Part shown: piece by piece, positions 46,333-55,770 of the stretch
Layout: the number at the start of each line of letters is the position of its first letter
Numbering within the stretch: position 1 is the first letter of the stretch
Source: Pseudomonas ekonensis
GTDB taxonomy: Bacteria; Pseudomonadota; Gammaproteobacteria; Pseudomonadales; Pseudomonadaceae
Direction of reading: 5' to 3'
Assembly (NCBI RefSeq): GCF_019145435.1
Contig: NZ_JAHSTS010000002.1
Location: forward strand, 1,956,001-2,020,000
DNA: 64,000 bases
Notes under the pieces: model-generated
Seen by the model: the letters and a program-made list of their open reading frames with translations, nothing else
Told to the model about the DNA's origin: nothing
Database searches by the model: none
Made by a program: the position numbers and the translations under genes

Positions 46333-48135
46333 TCAGGCGATGTCTTCGGCCGGGGCGTCCAGGCCCATGGCGTTGAGGCGGGCGTAGTAGCCGTTCTGCG
46401 CCAGCAGCGACTCGTGGGTGCCGCGCTCGACGATCCGGCCCTGGTCCATCACCAGGATCAGGTCGGCTTTCTCGATGGTCGACAGGCGGTGGGCGATCAC
46501 CAGCGTGGTGCGGCCCTTCATCACCTGATCCAGCGCCGCCTGGATGTGCCGCTCGGATTCGGTGTCGAGCGCCGAGGTGGCCTCATCGAGGATCAGCAGC
46601 GGCGCGTTCTTGAGCAAGGCACGGGCGATCGCCAGGCGCTGGCGCTGGCCGCCGGAGAGCAGCACGCCGTTCTCGCCGACCTGGGTGTCCAGGCCCTGGG
46701 GCAGTTGCGTGATGAAGTCCATGGCGTAGGCGTCGCGGGCCGCTTTCTCGATGTCCTCGCGCGGCGCGCCGGCCAGGTCGCCGTAGGCGATGTTGTTGAC
46801 CACGGTGTCGCTGAACAGGGTCACGTGCTGGGTCACCTGGGCGATGTGCCGGCGCAGGTTCAGCAGCTTGTACTGCTCCACTTCCACGCCGTCGATCAGG
46901 ATTTCGCCCTTGTCGTGGTGGTAGAAGCGCGGAATCAGGTTGGCCAGCGTCGACTTGCCGCTGCCCGAACGGCCCACCAGCGCCACCATCTGCCCCGGCT
47001 CCGCCGAGAAGCTGATGTCGTCGAGCACCTGACGTTCGGTGCCCGGGTAGGTGAAGCTCAGGTTGCGCACCTCGAGACGGCCGCTGACCGAATCGCGCGT
47101 GACCGTGCCGGTATCGACTTCCGGCTCGACGTCCAGCTGTTCGAAGATGCTTTCGGCGCCCGCCACACCCTTCTGGATGGTCGAGCTGACTTCGGACAGC
47201 TGGCGGATCGGCTTGGGCAGCAGGCCGGCCAGGGTGATGTAGGCCACCATGTCGCCGGCCGAGGCGTCGCCGCGCAGGAACAGCACCAGGAACATCAGGA
47301 TCGCCATGGCGGTGTAGATGACCAGTTGCAGCAGCGGCGTGTAGATCGCGCCGGTGCGGGTCATGCGCAGTTGCTTGTCGGTGTTGCCCTGGCTCGCGTC
47401 GAAGAAGCGCTTCTCTTCATAGGCTTCGCCGCCGAAGCTGCGCACCACGCGGTAGCCCTGGATGGTTTCCGAGGCGACGTGGGTCACGTCGCCCATGGCC
47501 AGCTGGATCTTCTTGCTCTGCTTGCGGAATTTCTTGCTCGCGGTGCGCACCATCAAGGCGATGAGCGGCAGGATCGCGACCATCACCAGCGTCAGCCTCC
47601 AGTTCATGAACAGCAGCGAGGCGAACAGGAAGACGACGGTCATGCCCTCACGGATTACGACCTTGATCGCATCTGTCGCCGCCCCCGTGACCATCGTCAC
47701 GTTGAAGGTGATGCGCGAAATCAGGTGGCCGGAGTTATGCTTGTCGAAATAGCGGTTGGGCAGCACCAGCAGATTGTTGAACAGCTGCACCCGCAGGTCA
47801 TGCACCAGGCCTAGGGAGACCTTGGCCAGGAAGTAGTTGCCCAGGTAGGAGCCCAGCCCCTGCCACGCGGCGATCAGGATGATCAGCAGCGGCACCGCCT
47901 GCAGCAGCTGCAGGTCGCGCAGGTAAGGCACGCTGGGGAACAGCGCCGCCTCGGGGTTGGACAGGCCGTCGACGAAGTACTTGAGGATGTAGCCGAGCAT
48001 CGGCTGGGTCGAGGCGAAGATCAGGAAACCGACGATGCTGATCAGGAACAGACTGATGTACGGCCTGACGTAACCGAGCAGGCGGAAGTAGATTTTCAAG
48101 CTCGATGGGCTTGCGGCGGGACTGGAGTCGGTCAT
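46333..48135 (-). CDS. msbA: Lipid A export ATP-binding/permease MsbA
   Basis: Homodimeric ABC exporter that flips lipid A-core to the outer leaflet of the inner membrane. 600 residues: six transmembrane helices in the first 320, then the ATPase with Walker A GRSGSGKSTLANL, signature LSGGQRQRLAIARALL, Walker B LLILDEATSALD and H-loop IAHRLST. It is divergent from the ligase gene; the 154-base spacer should carry promoters for both. Confidence 0.97.
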   Translation of the reverse strand: MTDSSPAASPSSLKIYFRLLGYVRPYISLFLISIVGFLIFASTQPMLGYILKYFVDGLSNPEAALFPSVPYLRDLQLLQAVPLLIILIAAWQGLGSYLGNYFLAKVSLGLVHDLRVQLFNNLLVLPNRYFDKHNSGHLISRITFNVTMVTGAATDAIKVVIREGMTVVFLFASLLFMNWRLTLVMVAILPLIALMVRTASKKFRKQSKKIQLAMGDVTHVASETIQGYRVVRSFGGEAYEEKRFFDASQGNTDKQLRMTRTGAIYTPLLQLVIYTAMAILMFLVLFLRGDASAGDMVAYITLAGLLPKPIRQLSEVSSTIQKGVAGAESIFEQLDVEPEVDTGTVTRDSVSGRLEVRNLSFTYPGTERQVLDDISFSAEPGQMVALVGRSGSGKSTLANLIPRFYHHDKGEILIDGVEVEQYKLLNLRRHIAQVTQHVTLFSDTVVNNIAYGDLAGAPREDIEKAARDAYAMDFITQLPQGLDTQVGENGVLLSGGQRQRLAIARALLKNAPLLILDEATSALDTESERHIQAALDQVMKGRTTLVIAHRLSTIEKADLILVMDQGRIVERGTHESLLAQNGYYARLNAMGLDAPAEDIA

Positions 48136-48289
48136 ATCACGCAGAAGTCGATAAAAAGGACGCTGACTTTAGCACAGCTTCTTCAGGTCTCTGGCAATCG
48201 GCGAAAGGCTGGTATTGTTAGGCGTCTGGTTCAGCGTCAAATAGCCATCATCCGAATGGCCGTACCTTTTCAGGATTTAAACTCACAGC

Positions 48290-50152
48290 ATGCAACTTCG
48301 CGGCTTCAACAGCACCTCTAACCGGGTCTTCGATTTCATTTGCCTGTGGATTCTTCCCCTCGGCTATCTCCTGCTCCTGTGCGCGCTGTTCTTCCTGCCG
48401 GGACGCAGCCTGCACCACAAGCTGTTCTACGGCCTGTTCAGCATTCCGACGCTGATCGCCCTCTGCCTGCGCCCCAGGGAAACCCGGGAACTGCTGCGCG
48501 AGCCGCTGATCGTCGCCCTGCTGCTGTTCGTCGGATGGGCGCTGCTCAGCCTGTGCTGGGGCCCTGCCGATGAGCCGGTCGGCGGCATGTTCAAGCCGCC
48601 GCTGCACACCGTGCTGCTGTTTGCCGGCTGCTACCTGCTGGTGCGTTACCGCAGCGAGTTGCTGCAGCCGCTGCTGTTCACCGCCGCGCTGATCGCGCTG
48701 GCGGCCACGGTGGTCTTCCTGTTCCTGTTCGCCCGCGCCTACGAACCCGGCATGCGCCTGGTCGGCGGCGGGGCGTTCGACAACCCGCTGCTGAGCTCGC
48801 ACCTGTTCGGTTTCTTCAGCGCCTACTGGCTGGGCATGACCATGATCGCCAAGCGCCGGCAGTTCCTGTGGCTCAGCGTGCCGGCCATGGCGGTGATGTT
48901 CATGGCGGTGATCGCGACCGGCTCCAGGACCCCGCTGGTGGCCCTCACGCTGGCGGCGCTGTGGCTGTGCTTCATCTGCTGGAACCGGCGCTCGCTGTTC
49001 CTGCTCGGCGCCATGGCCGTCGGCGGCCTCGGGGTGTCCTGGCTGTTCGGCCAGATGCTGATCGAGCGCGGCGACTCCTACCGCCTGGAGATCTGGCAGA
49101 TGGCCCTGCACAAGATCGCCGAACACCCGTGGATCGGCCACGGCTACAACGCCAGCCTGGCCATCGATCCGGGGGTCGGCTACGACTTCGCCGAGCCTCA
49201 CAGCTTCACCTTGGGCGTGCTTTATTACGTCGGCGTCCTGGGCCTGCTGCCCTGGCTGTTTTTCCAGGCCTGGGGGCTGTACAGCAGCTGGCGCCAGCGT
49301 GTGCAGCCGCTGCTGATCCTCGCCTCGGCCCTGCTGGTGTTCGGCATCGGCGCCGGCCTGACGGAAGGCGGCGGCATCATTTCCCGACCGAAGGAGCACT
49401 GGTTCCTGCTGTGGATTCCTCTGGCGCTGATCGCCGCCCTGTCCATCAACCAACGGGCCCGGCGCCTGCTGGCGATGCCGGTGGAGCCGCTGTCGGCGAC
49501 CGGGCTGCAGCAGATGGCCAGCGATGCCCAGGTGATCGAAGAGGACGGCCTGGGCCCGAAGGTCCTGCGCCTTGGCGACGGCAGTTTCCTGAAGCTGTTC
49601 CGCCCGCGCCGCTGGTACACCTCCGGCAGCTTCAACCCCTATTCGGAGCGCTTTGCCGTCAACAGCGAACAGTTGCGCGCGATGGGCATCCCGACCCCGC
49701 AAGTGCTCGGCCTCTATCGCCTGGACGACGGCAGCAGCGCCGTGCACTACTCGCCGCTGCCGGGCCACACCCTGCGCCAGGTGCTGCAGGGCATCACTGC
49801 CCCGGCGGTGCGTCAGGCACTGGTGGAGCGCTTCGGCCGGTTCATGGCGCAGTTGCATGAGCAGGGTGTGTACTTCCGCTCGCTGCACCTGGGCAACGTG
49901 CTGGTGCTGGAGGACGGCGAATTCGGCCTGATCGACCTGGCCGACCTGCGCATCTACCCGTCCGCGCTCAGTCTGTCGATGCGCCAGCGCAACCTGCGCC
50001 ACATGCAACGCTACACCGTCGACAAGCGCTGGCTGTTCGAAGACCACCTCGACGCGCTGCTTCAGGGCTACGCCATGACCGCGTCGCAATCCGCTGTGGA
50101 TAACCTGCACAGGCAAGTGCTGGCCAGCAATGCGCCGGCCCGGGTTCACTGA
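48290..50152 (+). CDS. waaL: O-antigen ligase fused to a kinase-like domain
   Basis: 620 residues. Residues 1-390 are a polytopic membrane domain with about 12 helices and the ligase signature EPHSFTLGVLYYVGVLG, including the conserved periplasmic His304: this joins undecaprenyl-linked O-antigen to lipid A-core. Residues 401-610 form a cytoplasmic kinase-like domain with Lys435 (FLKLF), Asn536 (HLGNVLV) and Asp549 (GLIDLADL). At the usual catalytic aspartate the residue is Ser531. In P. aeruginosa a kinase gene and waaL are separate neighbouring genes; here they are one. The stop overlaps the ATG of the acyltransferase (TGATG). Confidence 0.9.
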   Translation: MQLRGFNSTSNRVFDFICLWILPLGYLLLLCALFFLPGRSLHHKLFYGLFSIPTLIALCLRPRETRELLREPLIVALLLFVGWALLSLCWGPADEPVGGMFKPPLHTVLLFAGCYLLVRYRSELLQPLLFTAALIALAATVVFLFLFARAYEPGMRLVGGGAFDNPLLSSHLFGFFSAYWLGMTMIAKRRQFLWLSVPAMAVMFMAVIATGSRTPLVALTLAALWLCFICWNRRSLFLLGAMAVGGLGVSWLFGQMLIERGDSYRLEIWQMALHKIAEHPWIGHGYNASLAIDPGVGYDFAEPHSFTLGVLYYVGVLGLLPWLFFQAWGLYSSWRQRVQPLLILASALLVFGIGAGLTEGGGIISRPKEHWFLLWIPLALIAALSINQRARRLLAMPVEPLSATGLQQMASDAQVIEEDGLGPKVLRLGDGSFLKLFRPRRWYTSGSFNPYSERFAVNSEQLRAMGIPTPQVLGLYRLDDGSSAVHYSPLPGHTLRQVLQGITAPAVRQALVERFGRFMAQLHEQGVYFRSLHLGNVLVLEDGEFGLIDLADLRIYPSALSLSMRQRNLRHMQRYTVDKRWLFEDHLDALLQGYAMTASQSAVDNLHRQVLASNAPARVH

Positions 50153-51369
50153 TGAACGAAACCAATCCCCTCATCGCGTTGGCCGCCTATGCGCTGGCCA
50201 TCGCCAGCGCCGCCCTGCTGCTGCGGGCGGTCCCGACCATCACCCGGCACCTGCAGCACGCCGGAGAGAGCCGTTTCGCCAGCATCGACGGGCTGCGCGG
50301 CTACCTGGCGTTCGGCGTGTTCGTGCACCACTCGATCATCACCTGGATCTTCCTGCGCACCGGGGTGATCGACTTTCCGCCGAACAACCTCTACGCCATG
50401 CTCGGCCAGGGCAGCGTCGCCCTGTTCTTCATGATCACCGGGTTCCTGTTCTGGGACCGGCTGCTGACCCACGGCCACCGGCACGACTGGCTGGCGTTCG
50501 GGATCTCGCGGGTGTTCCGGCTGTATCCGCTGTACCTGCCCCTGATGCTGCTGGTGTTCGTCACGGTGTTCCACCTGCAGGGCTGGGAACTGAAGGAGCC
50601 GGGCAGTCAACTGGCCCGGCAAGTGCTGGCCTGGCTGACGTTCGACCGGCCCGACATCAACCGCTACCCGCAGACCGGCATGCTGATCTCCAACGTGACG
50701 TGGACGCTGGCCTATGAAGTGTTCTTCTACCTGGCGCTGCCGCTGGCCGGCATGGTGTTCATCTACCGCGGCAGCTGGCGGCAGGTCTTGCTGTGCCTGG
50801 TCGGCATCTACGCGCTGTACCAGGCGGTGGGCTGGGAACACTCGCTGAAGAAGCATTTCCTGGCCAGTTTCCTCGGCGGGATCGCGGCGGCCTACTGGAT
50901 CCGCCGGCCGCAGCTGGTCGCCTGGAGCCGCACACGCACGGCCGGCATCGTCGCCCTGCTGGCCCTGGCGATCGCCTTCACAGCGTTCAACCGGGCGTTC
51001 AAGGCGCCGCCGCTGCTTCTGCTGGGATTGTTCTTCGTGATCGTGGCGTCGGGCAATTCACTGTTCGGCGCGCTCAAGCCGCGCAGCATCCGCTGGATGG
51101 GCGAAATCAGCTACAGCACCTACCTGCTGCACGGTTTCGTGCTCTGGGCCATGGTGCAGCGCCTGCCGCTGTGGCTGCAGGTCGATGCACGGGACGCCTG
51201 GGTCTACCTGCCGCTGCTGGCGGTGTGCACCTGCCTGCTGATCCTCATCAGCAGCCTGACCTTCCTGTACATCGAGCGGCCGGGGATAGCCCTCGGCAAG
51301 ACGCTGCTGAACCGGCTGCGCCAGCGCAAGGAAAGCCAGAAACGCCTGGCCCAGAAAGTCGCCCGCTGA
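50152..51369 (+). CDS. Acyltransferase 3 family membrane protein
   Basis: 405 residues with about ten hydrophobic segments. The family motif is SIDGLRGYLAFGVFVHHSII (Arg and the catalytic His), followed by FFMITGFLFWDR and, near the C terminus, MGEISYSTYLLHGF. OafA/YrhL-type proteins O-acetylate surface polysaccharides. It is translationally coupled to the ligase gene, so O-antigen or core sugar is the probable acceptor. Ends 27 bases before a convergent gene, with no clear terminator between. Confidence 0.9.
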   Translation: MNETNPLIALAAYALAIASAALLLRAVPTITRHLQHAGESRFASIDGLRGYLAFGVFVHHSIITWIFLRTGVIDFPPNNLYAMLGQGSVALFFMITGFLFWDRLLTHGHRHDWLAFGISRVFRLYPLYLPLMLLVFVTVFHLQGWELKEPGSQLARQVLAWLTFDRPDINRYPQTGMLISNVTWTLAYEVFFYLALPLAGMVFIYRGSWRQVLLCLVGIYALYQAVGWEHSLKKHFLASFLGGIAAAYWIRRPQLVAWSRTRTAGIVALLALAIAFTAFNRAFKAPPLLLLGLFFVIVASGNSLFGALKPRSIRWMGEISYSTYLLHGFVLWAMVQRLPLWLQVDARDAWVYLPLLAVCTCLLILISSLTFLYIERPGIALGKTLLNRLRQRKESQKRLAQKVAR

Positions 51370-51396
51370 AGCCGGGCGCCCTTCCCGGGGGCGGGC

Positions 51397-52281
51397 TCAG
51401 TCCTTTTCCAGCGGCGAAAACAGCAAGCGGCCCAGGCCGCGCCAGGTTTTCTTGTTCCAGGCCTTGAACGGGATCTGCGCCAGCAGTTCCCGCGCCAGCT
51501 TGCGGTCGCGGTTGGCGGTCTTGAGGAACATCGAATTGAGCGACTTGAAGCGCACCTCGTCGTACAGCGGATGGTCGCTGAACAGCGCGTAGGTGCGCAG
51601 GATGTTGTCGATCATGAACCGGTGGTTCTTGTAGGAGTTGGTGGCGTGCTTGCGGTAGCGCGCCATCACCACGTTCAGGCCGTCGATGAAGTAGCCGGCG
51701 CGGGTGACCTTCAGCTCGATCAGCAGGTCCTCCAGGCGGATCGTCGGGTCGAAGCCGCCGACCTTCTCCAGCGCTTCGCGGCGGATCATCAGGGTCGGCG
51801 CCGGCGGATACGGCTTGCGCTCCAGGAACATGTCATCGAAGTCCAGGCGACGGAACGGCACGTCGCGGCGCTGGCGCTTCTCCGGGTACAGGTTGCCGTC
51901 GGCGTCGATCAGTTCGATGTTGCCGGCGCAGATGCCCACCTCCGGCTTGCCGTCCATGTACGCGACCTGGGTGGCGATCCGGTCCGGATACATGATGTCG
52001 TCGGACCCGAACGGCACGATCAGGCTGCCCTTGGCCCGGGCGATGGCGCCGTTGAGCGTGTTGGTCAGCCCCTGGTTCTGCTGCACGCGGAAGTCGAAGC
52101 CGTGCTGCGCCTGCAAGGCACCGATGCGCTGGGCGCTGTCGTCCTTGGAACCGTCGTCGACCACCAGCAGCTCGATGTTCGGGTAGGTCTGGTTGATGAC
52201 GCTGAGGATGCTTTCCTCGATGTACGGGCCGTGGTTGTACGACGCGATGATGACGGTGACGAGAGGTTGCGCGTCGCTCAT
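51397..52281 (-). CDS. wapR: Family 2 glycosyltransferase (WapR position)
   Basis: 294 residues of GT-A fold: VTVIIASYNHGPYIEESILSV at the N terminus, VVDDGSKDDS for nucleotide binding and PFGSDDIMYPDRIA with the DxD-like metal site. Gene order relative to the downstream core genes corresponds to P. aeruginosa WapR, a rhamnosyltransferase of the capped outer core. The donor sugar here cannot be told from sequence. ATGA overlap with the preceding gene. Confidence 0.75.
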   Translation of the reverse strand: MSDAQPLVTVIIASYNHGPYIEESILSVINQTYPNIELLVVDDGSKDDSAQRIGALQAQHGFDFRVQQNQGLTNTLNGAIARAKGSLIVPFGSDDIMYPDRIATQVAYMDGKPEVGICAGNIELIDADGNLYPEKRQRRDVPFRRLDFDDMFLERKPYPPAPTLMIRREALEKVGGFDPTIRLEDLLIELKVTRAGYFIDGLNVVMARYRKHATNSYKNHRFMIDNILRTYALFSDHPLYDEVRFKSLNSMFLKTANRDRKLARELLAQIPFKAWNKKTWRGLGRLLFSPLEKD

Positions 52282-53432
52282 GGCTGTTCCTTGCGGGCCT
52301 GTTCCAGGCCGGAGTCGATCAGGTTCAGGTATTCCTGACGGAACACCTCGATGTCGTGCTGTTCCTGCAGATAGCGGTAAGCCTGCGCGCCCTTGGCCTT
52401 GAGTTCCTCATCCGACAGGCCGAGGTAGGCGTCCAGCGCCGCGGTCAGGCCCGACACGTCCTTGGGCGCGACCGCCAGGCCGCCGGCGCCTTCGATCAGC
52501 GGCAGCATGGCCGGCACGTTCGAGGCGATCACCGGCAGATGCCCGCTCATGCCTTCCAGCAGGGCCAGGCCCAGGCCTTCGGCCAGCGACGGCATGGTCC
52601 AGATGTCGAAGGCGCGGACGTACTGCAGGGCGTTTTCCTTGAAGCCGAGCAGGTGCGCGCGGCCCGTCAGGCCCAGTTGCGCGATCTCCTCGGCCAGCGG
52701 CGCCTGCAGGCGGCCGGCGCCGATGATCGCCAGTTGCGTGTTCGGGTACTTGTCCTTCAGCGCGGCAAAGGCCCGCAACAGGTAAGTGTGGCCCTTGACC
52801 GACACCAGCCGCCCCAGGGCGCCCACCAGACGCACGCCCGGGTCGATCCCCAGCAGCTCGCGGGCACGCTCGCGGCTGTGCTGCAGGCCTTCGGCCTGCT
52901 CGATGTCGATGGCGTTGGTGATGGCCCAGGTGTTGGCGTCGGTGAAGCCGCAGGCGCAGTCCAGCAGGTACTGCTTGACCGCCGGCGACACGCCGACGAA
53001 ACGCCAGTGCCGGTCGATCAGGCGCTGGGTCTGGCGCCGCCGGTAGAAGCGGTCGTACTCGCCGAAGCCATGGGAGATGCCGATGCACAGCGGCACCTTC
53101 AGCCAGCGGTTGAGGGCCAGCATCATGTTCACCGGCTTGAAGCGGTTGCAGATGACCACGTCGAACTTTTCCCGGCGGCAGAACTTGTACAGCTGCCACA
53201 TCGCCCGCAGGCGCATGCCCTTGAGGGACTTGTCGGAAAACTCGAAATACACCGAGCGGTCGGCGCGGCTCACGGGCTCGCCCGGGCCGGGCTTGCCGCG
53301 CAGGAACGCGGCGGTCACCTCGTAGCGGTCCTTGGGCAAGGCCTTGACGATCTGCTCCGCGAGGTCGGCAAAATCATGGGCCTTGACGTTGTAGTCCGGC
53401 TGCAGCTGCAGCACTTTTGAACGTTGACTCAT
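52278..53432 (-). CDS. ssg: Family 4 glycosyltransferase (Ssg position)
   Basis: 384 residues of GT-B fold. The donor-binding half has LVGALGRLVSVKGHTYLL, and PSLAEGLGLALLEGMSGHLPV carries the ExxxxxxxE motif of retaining GT4 enzymes. Matches by position the P. aeruginosa ssg gene, needed for core/O-antigen synthesis and surface attachment. Overlaps both neighbours by ATGA. Confidence 0.78.
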   Translation of the reverse strand: MSQRSKVLQLQPDYNVKAHDFADLAEQIVKALPKDRYEVTAAFLRGKPGPGEPVSRADRSVYFEFSDKSLKGMRLRAMWQLYKFCRREKFDVVICNRFKPVNMMLALNRWLKVPLCIGISHGFGEYDRFYRRRQTQRLIDRHWRFVGVSPAVKQYLLDCACGFTDANTWAITNAIDIEQAEGLQHSRERARELLGIDPGVRLVGALGRLVSVKGHTYLLRAFAALKDKYPNTQLAIIGAGRLQAPLAEEIAQLGLTGRAHLLGFKENALQYVRAFDIWTMPSLAEGLGLALLEGMSGHLPVIASNVPAMLPLIEGAGGLAVAPKDVSGLTAALDAYLGLSDEELKAKGAQAYRYLQEQHDIEVFRQEYLNLIDSGLEQARKEQP

Positions 53433-54865
53433 ACCTCTCCCCGCTGGACGCCTGTCTCACCCGGCCGGACCTGCCAGAACAACTCCTGGCGCCGCACCGC
53501 TTTTCTGAAGAATTCGTTTTCGCCGTACACCGATGGCTTGCGGCCCGCGAGCAGCCGCTGGATGCAACGGCGCAGGCGCCGCTTGAACGGGGCCGGCGGC
53601 TGCAGGTCGTGCATCATGCCCAGGGCCATGGCCTTGTCGCGCTGCTGCGCGAGCGACAGTGGCAGGCACAGCGGCTGCATCGGCACCGTCGCGTCGAACG
53701 CGGGCGGCAGCGCGATGCCCTGCCCGTTGTCGCCCATCGGCCAGCGGTCGTTGTCGTGCAGGTGGTTGGCGTAGCCCAGCAGCGTCGGCTGCCAGTCCAG
53801 GCCCTCCAGCACCTGCATCACCGCCTGCTGCGAGCAGAGGTGGTCGGGGTGCGGATCGAGGGTCGGGTGCGGCAGCACGATGACGTCGGGACGCGCCCGC
53901 AGCAGCACTTCACGCAGGTCCGCCAGCAGGTTGTTCCAGGTCGGCGCGCCGTCGGCATCGCCGGGCAGCGTGAACGGGTTCAAGCGGCGGAACAGCCGGG
54001 TGTCGTCGAGATCGGCTTCCCGCGAGCCCACCGGCCGATCCGGCGCGGCCTGCATCGCCGCCAGTTGCAGGCAGAAGTAGCCGAGCTGCACGCAATGCGC
54101 CTGCGGCACGCCGGCCCAGCGCGGCACGGCCAGGCTGTCCCAGGCGCGCAGACGGCCCTTGAGCCGGGCCGCCTCGACCTTGTCCAGGCCCATCTGCCGG
54201 TAGTGCTCGGCTTCGATCTCACCGGCGGTCAGCGTCACGATCCAGGCCTCGTCGGCCTGGCTGTACAGCCCGTAGGCCGCCAGTTCGGCGTCGTCGGCGT
54301 GCGGCGCAATCACCATCACCCGCTGACGGCGGTAGTCCGGTTGCTCCAGCGCCCACAGCAGCGGCTCGCCGGACACCCGGCAAAACCGTCCGCGCAGGCG
54401 CAGCCGGCCTTGGGAAAGCGCCCGGGCCTGGCCGCTCAGGTTGAGGTAGCGCAGGCCGTTGACGCCCCGCTCGAAGGTCTGCGCGTCGGGGTCGTCGCCG
54501 CCGAGCAACTCGACCCGCGGATCGAGAAAGCGCCCCAGCCAGGTGCTCTTGACCTTCACGGCGAGGATCAGGGTGGCGTCGTCCACCAGCATCACGCCGT
54601 CATCCAGCCGCAGCTGGCCGCCGTTGAGGTGCACCTTGGGCTGCGGGGTGAACGGCGGGAAGCTGTAGCGGTAGTCGTCCTTCGGCGAATAGAACAGATG
54701 ATCGGCAAACCAGGCCTCGTGGGCGACCCAGCCGAGCACCGCGAGCAACGGCGGCAACCACCACGCCACCGCCACGCCCAGCGCGGCCAGGACGATCAAG
54801 GCGATCAACAGGCCGATGCGCTTGTTGCGCCGGTGACGCTTGAGCAGTTGCTGTTTGCGGTTCAT
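53429..54865 (-). CDS. dnpA: PIG-L family de-N-acetylase
   Basis: 478 residues. An N-terminal basic tail and one transmembrane helix (LLIALIVLAALGVAVAWWL, about 20-38) are followed by a large domain in which VIAPHADDAELAAYG is the PIG-L zinc motif (PHxDDxE) and HPTLDPHPDH supplies the further histidines. In P. aeruginosa the corresponding DnpA modifies cell-surface sugars and affects antibiotic tolerance. ATG 54863-54865 (MNRKQQLLKRH) preferred over an upstream start that would overlap the mig-14-like gene. Confidence 0.88.
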   Translation of the reverse strand: MNRKQQLLKRHRRNKRIGLLIALIVLAALGVAVAWWLPPLLAVLGWVAHEAWFADHLFYSPKDDYRYSFPPFTPQPKVHLNGGQLRLDDGVMLVDDATLILAVKVKSTWLGRFLDPRVELLGGDDPDAQTFERGVNGLRYLNLSGQARALSQGRLRLRGRFCRVSGEPLLWALEQPDYRRQRVMVIAPHADDAELAAYGLYSQADEAWIVTLTAGEIEAEHYRQMGLDKVEAARLKGRLRAWDSLAVPRWAGVPQAHCVQLGYFCLQLAAMQAAPDRPVGSREADLDDTRLFRRLNPFTLPGDADGAPTWNNLLADLREVLLRARPDVIVLPHPTLDPHPDHLCSQQAVMQVLEGLDWQPTLLGYANHLHDNDRWPMGDNGQGIALPPAFDATVPMQPLCLPLSLAQQRDKAMALGMMHDLQPPAPFKRRLRRCIQRLLAGRKPSVYGENEFFRKAVRRQELFWQVRPGETGVQRGEV

Positions 54866-54873
54866 GGGCGCCC

Positions 54874-55770
54874 TCATACGGTGAACACCGGCACAGGATT
54901 GCACCAGCGGTCCTTGTATTCACGGTCGGCGCGACCGAAGGAGAAGCGCAGCGGCTTGCCCAGCGCCCGGGCGTCTTCCCAGGCGCTCTGGGTGTTGAGG
55001 AAGCTCAGCACGCTGCCGGGGCTGAATTCGCGGGTTTCGGGATCGACGCCGCCGTTGATGTATTCGACGCTGATCCACTCCGGCGCCTCCACGCGGTACA
55101 CCAGCTGAATCGCGATCGGCGCACCGTTGAGGAAGATCACCGAGCCGATCAGCAGCTCGCGCAACAGCTCGATGACCTCGGCCATCCGCGCCGCGCCGGT
55201 GGCCGGGAAGCCCCAGCGGCGCTGGAACAGGTCGCAGTAGATCGCCGCCAGCTCGCTGCCGGAGAACTCGCCCACCGGTCGTACCACGCCGCCCGCCTCT
55301 TCCAGCAGGCGCAGTTCGCGGCGCTGGTTGTAGCGGAACTTCTTCGACAGTTCTTCCGGGGTGCGGGCCATGGCCAGTTGCTCGGCCTGCGGCTTGAGGC
55401 CGCTGAAGCGGCTTTCGTTGAGCGCCGACAGGTAGCGGCCGCGATGGCGCAACGGCGCCTGGGCGTCGGGCGCCGCCGGCAGGATCAGCTCGGCGTTGCC
55501 GAGGTCGAACAGGCCCTTCTTGCCGCTGCGCTTGAGCACGTCCTTGGACAGCGCCAGATCGCGGCCCCAGGTCGGGATCGCGGCCTTGATCTCGCCGTGC
55601 TGCTCCCAGGCCAGGTAGCGCACCGGGATCCCGGCCAGGGCCGCCAGACGCTCGACCACCATCGGGTGAGTCGCGACGCTGCCGCCGAAACGCTGCCAGG
55701 CCTGTGCATAAGTGGAGGCGTCGACGGGCGACCAGCCACGTTCGCGCCAGCCTTGAAAACGATTGAGCAT
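54874..55770 (-). CDS. Mig-14-like GNAT/BioF2-type acyltransferase
   Basis: 298 residues (MLNRFQGWRERGWSPVD). The C-terminal half resembles BioF2/FemAB-type GNAT domains (KFRYNQRRELRLLEE, IFLNGAPIAIQLVYRV). Mig-14 homologues are linked to resistance to antimicrobial peptides. The ATG shares one base with the stop of the wapH-like gene (TGATG), so the two are coupled. Confidence 0.82.
   Translation of the reverse strand: MLNRFQGWRERGWSPVDASTYAQAWQRFGGSVATHPMVVERLAALAGIPVRYLAWEQHGEIKAAIPTWGRDLALSKDVLKRSGKKGLFDLGNAELILPAAPDAQAPLRHRGRYLSALNESRFSGLKPQAEQLAMARTPEELSKKFRYNQRRELRLLEEAGGVVRPVGEFSGSELAAIYCDLFQRRWGFPATGAARMAEVIELLRELLIGSVIFLNGAPIAIQLVYRVEAPEWISVEYINGGVDPETREFSPGSVLSFLNTQSAWEDARALGKPLRFSFGRADREYKDRWCNPVPVFTV

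Noticed and set aside
48290..50152. Ligase-kinase fusion as an artefact of a missing stop codon
   Set aside because: The frame is continuous, the linker (about residues 390-400) is natural-looking and the downstream gene start is coupled to the fused stop. I kept it as a true fusion but list the sequencing-error check under findings.
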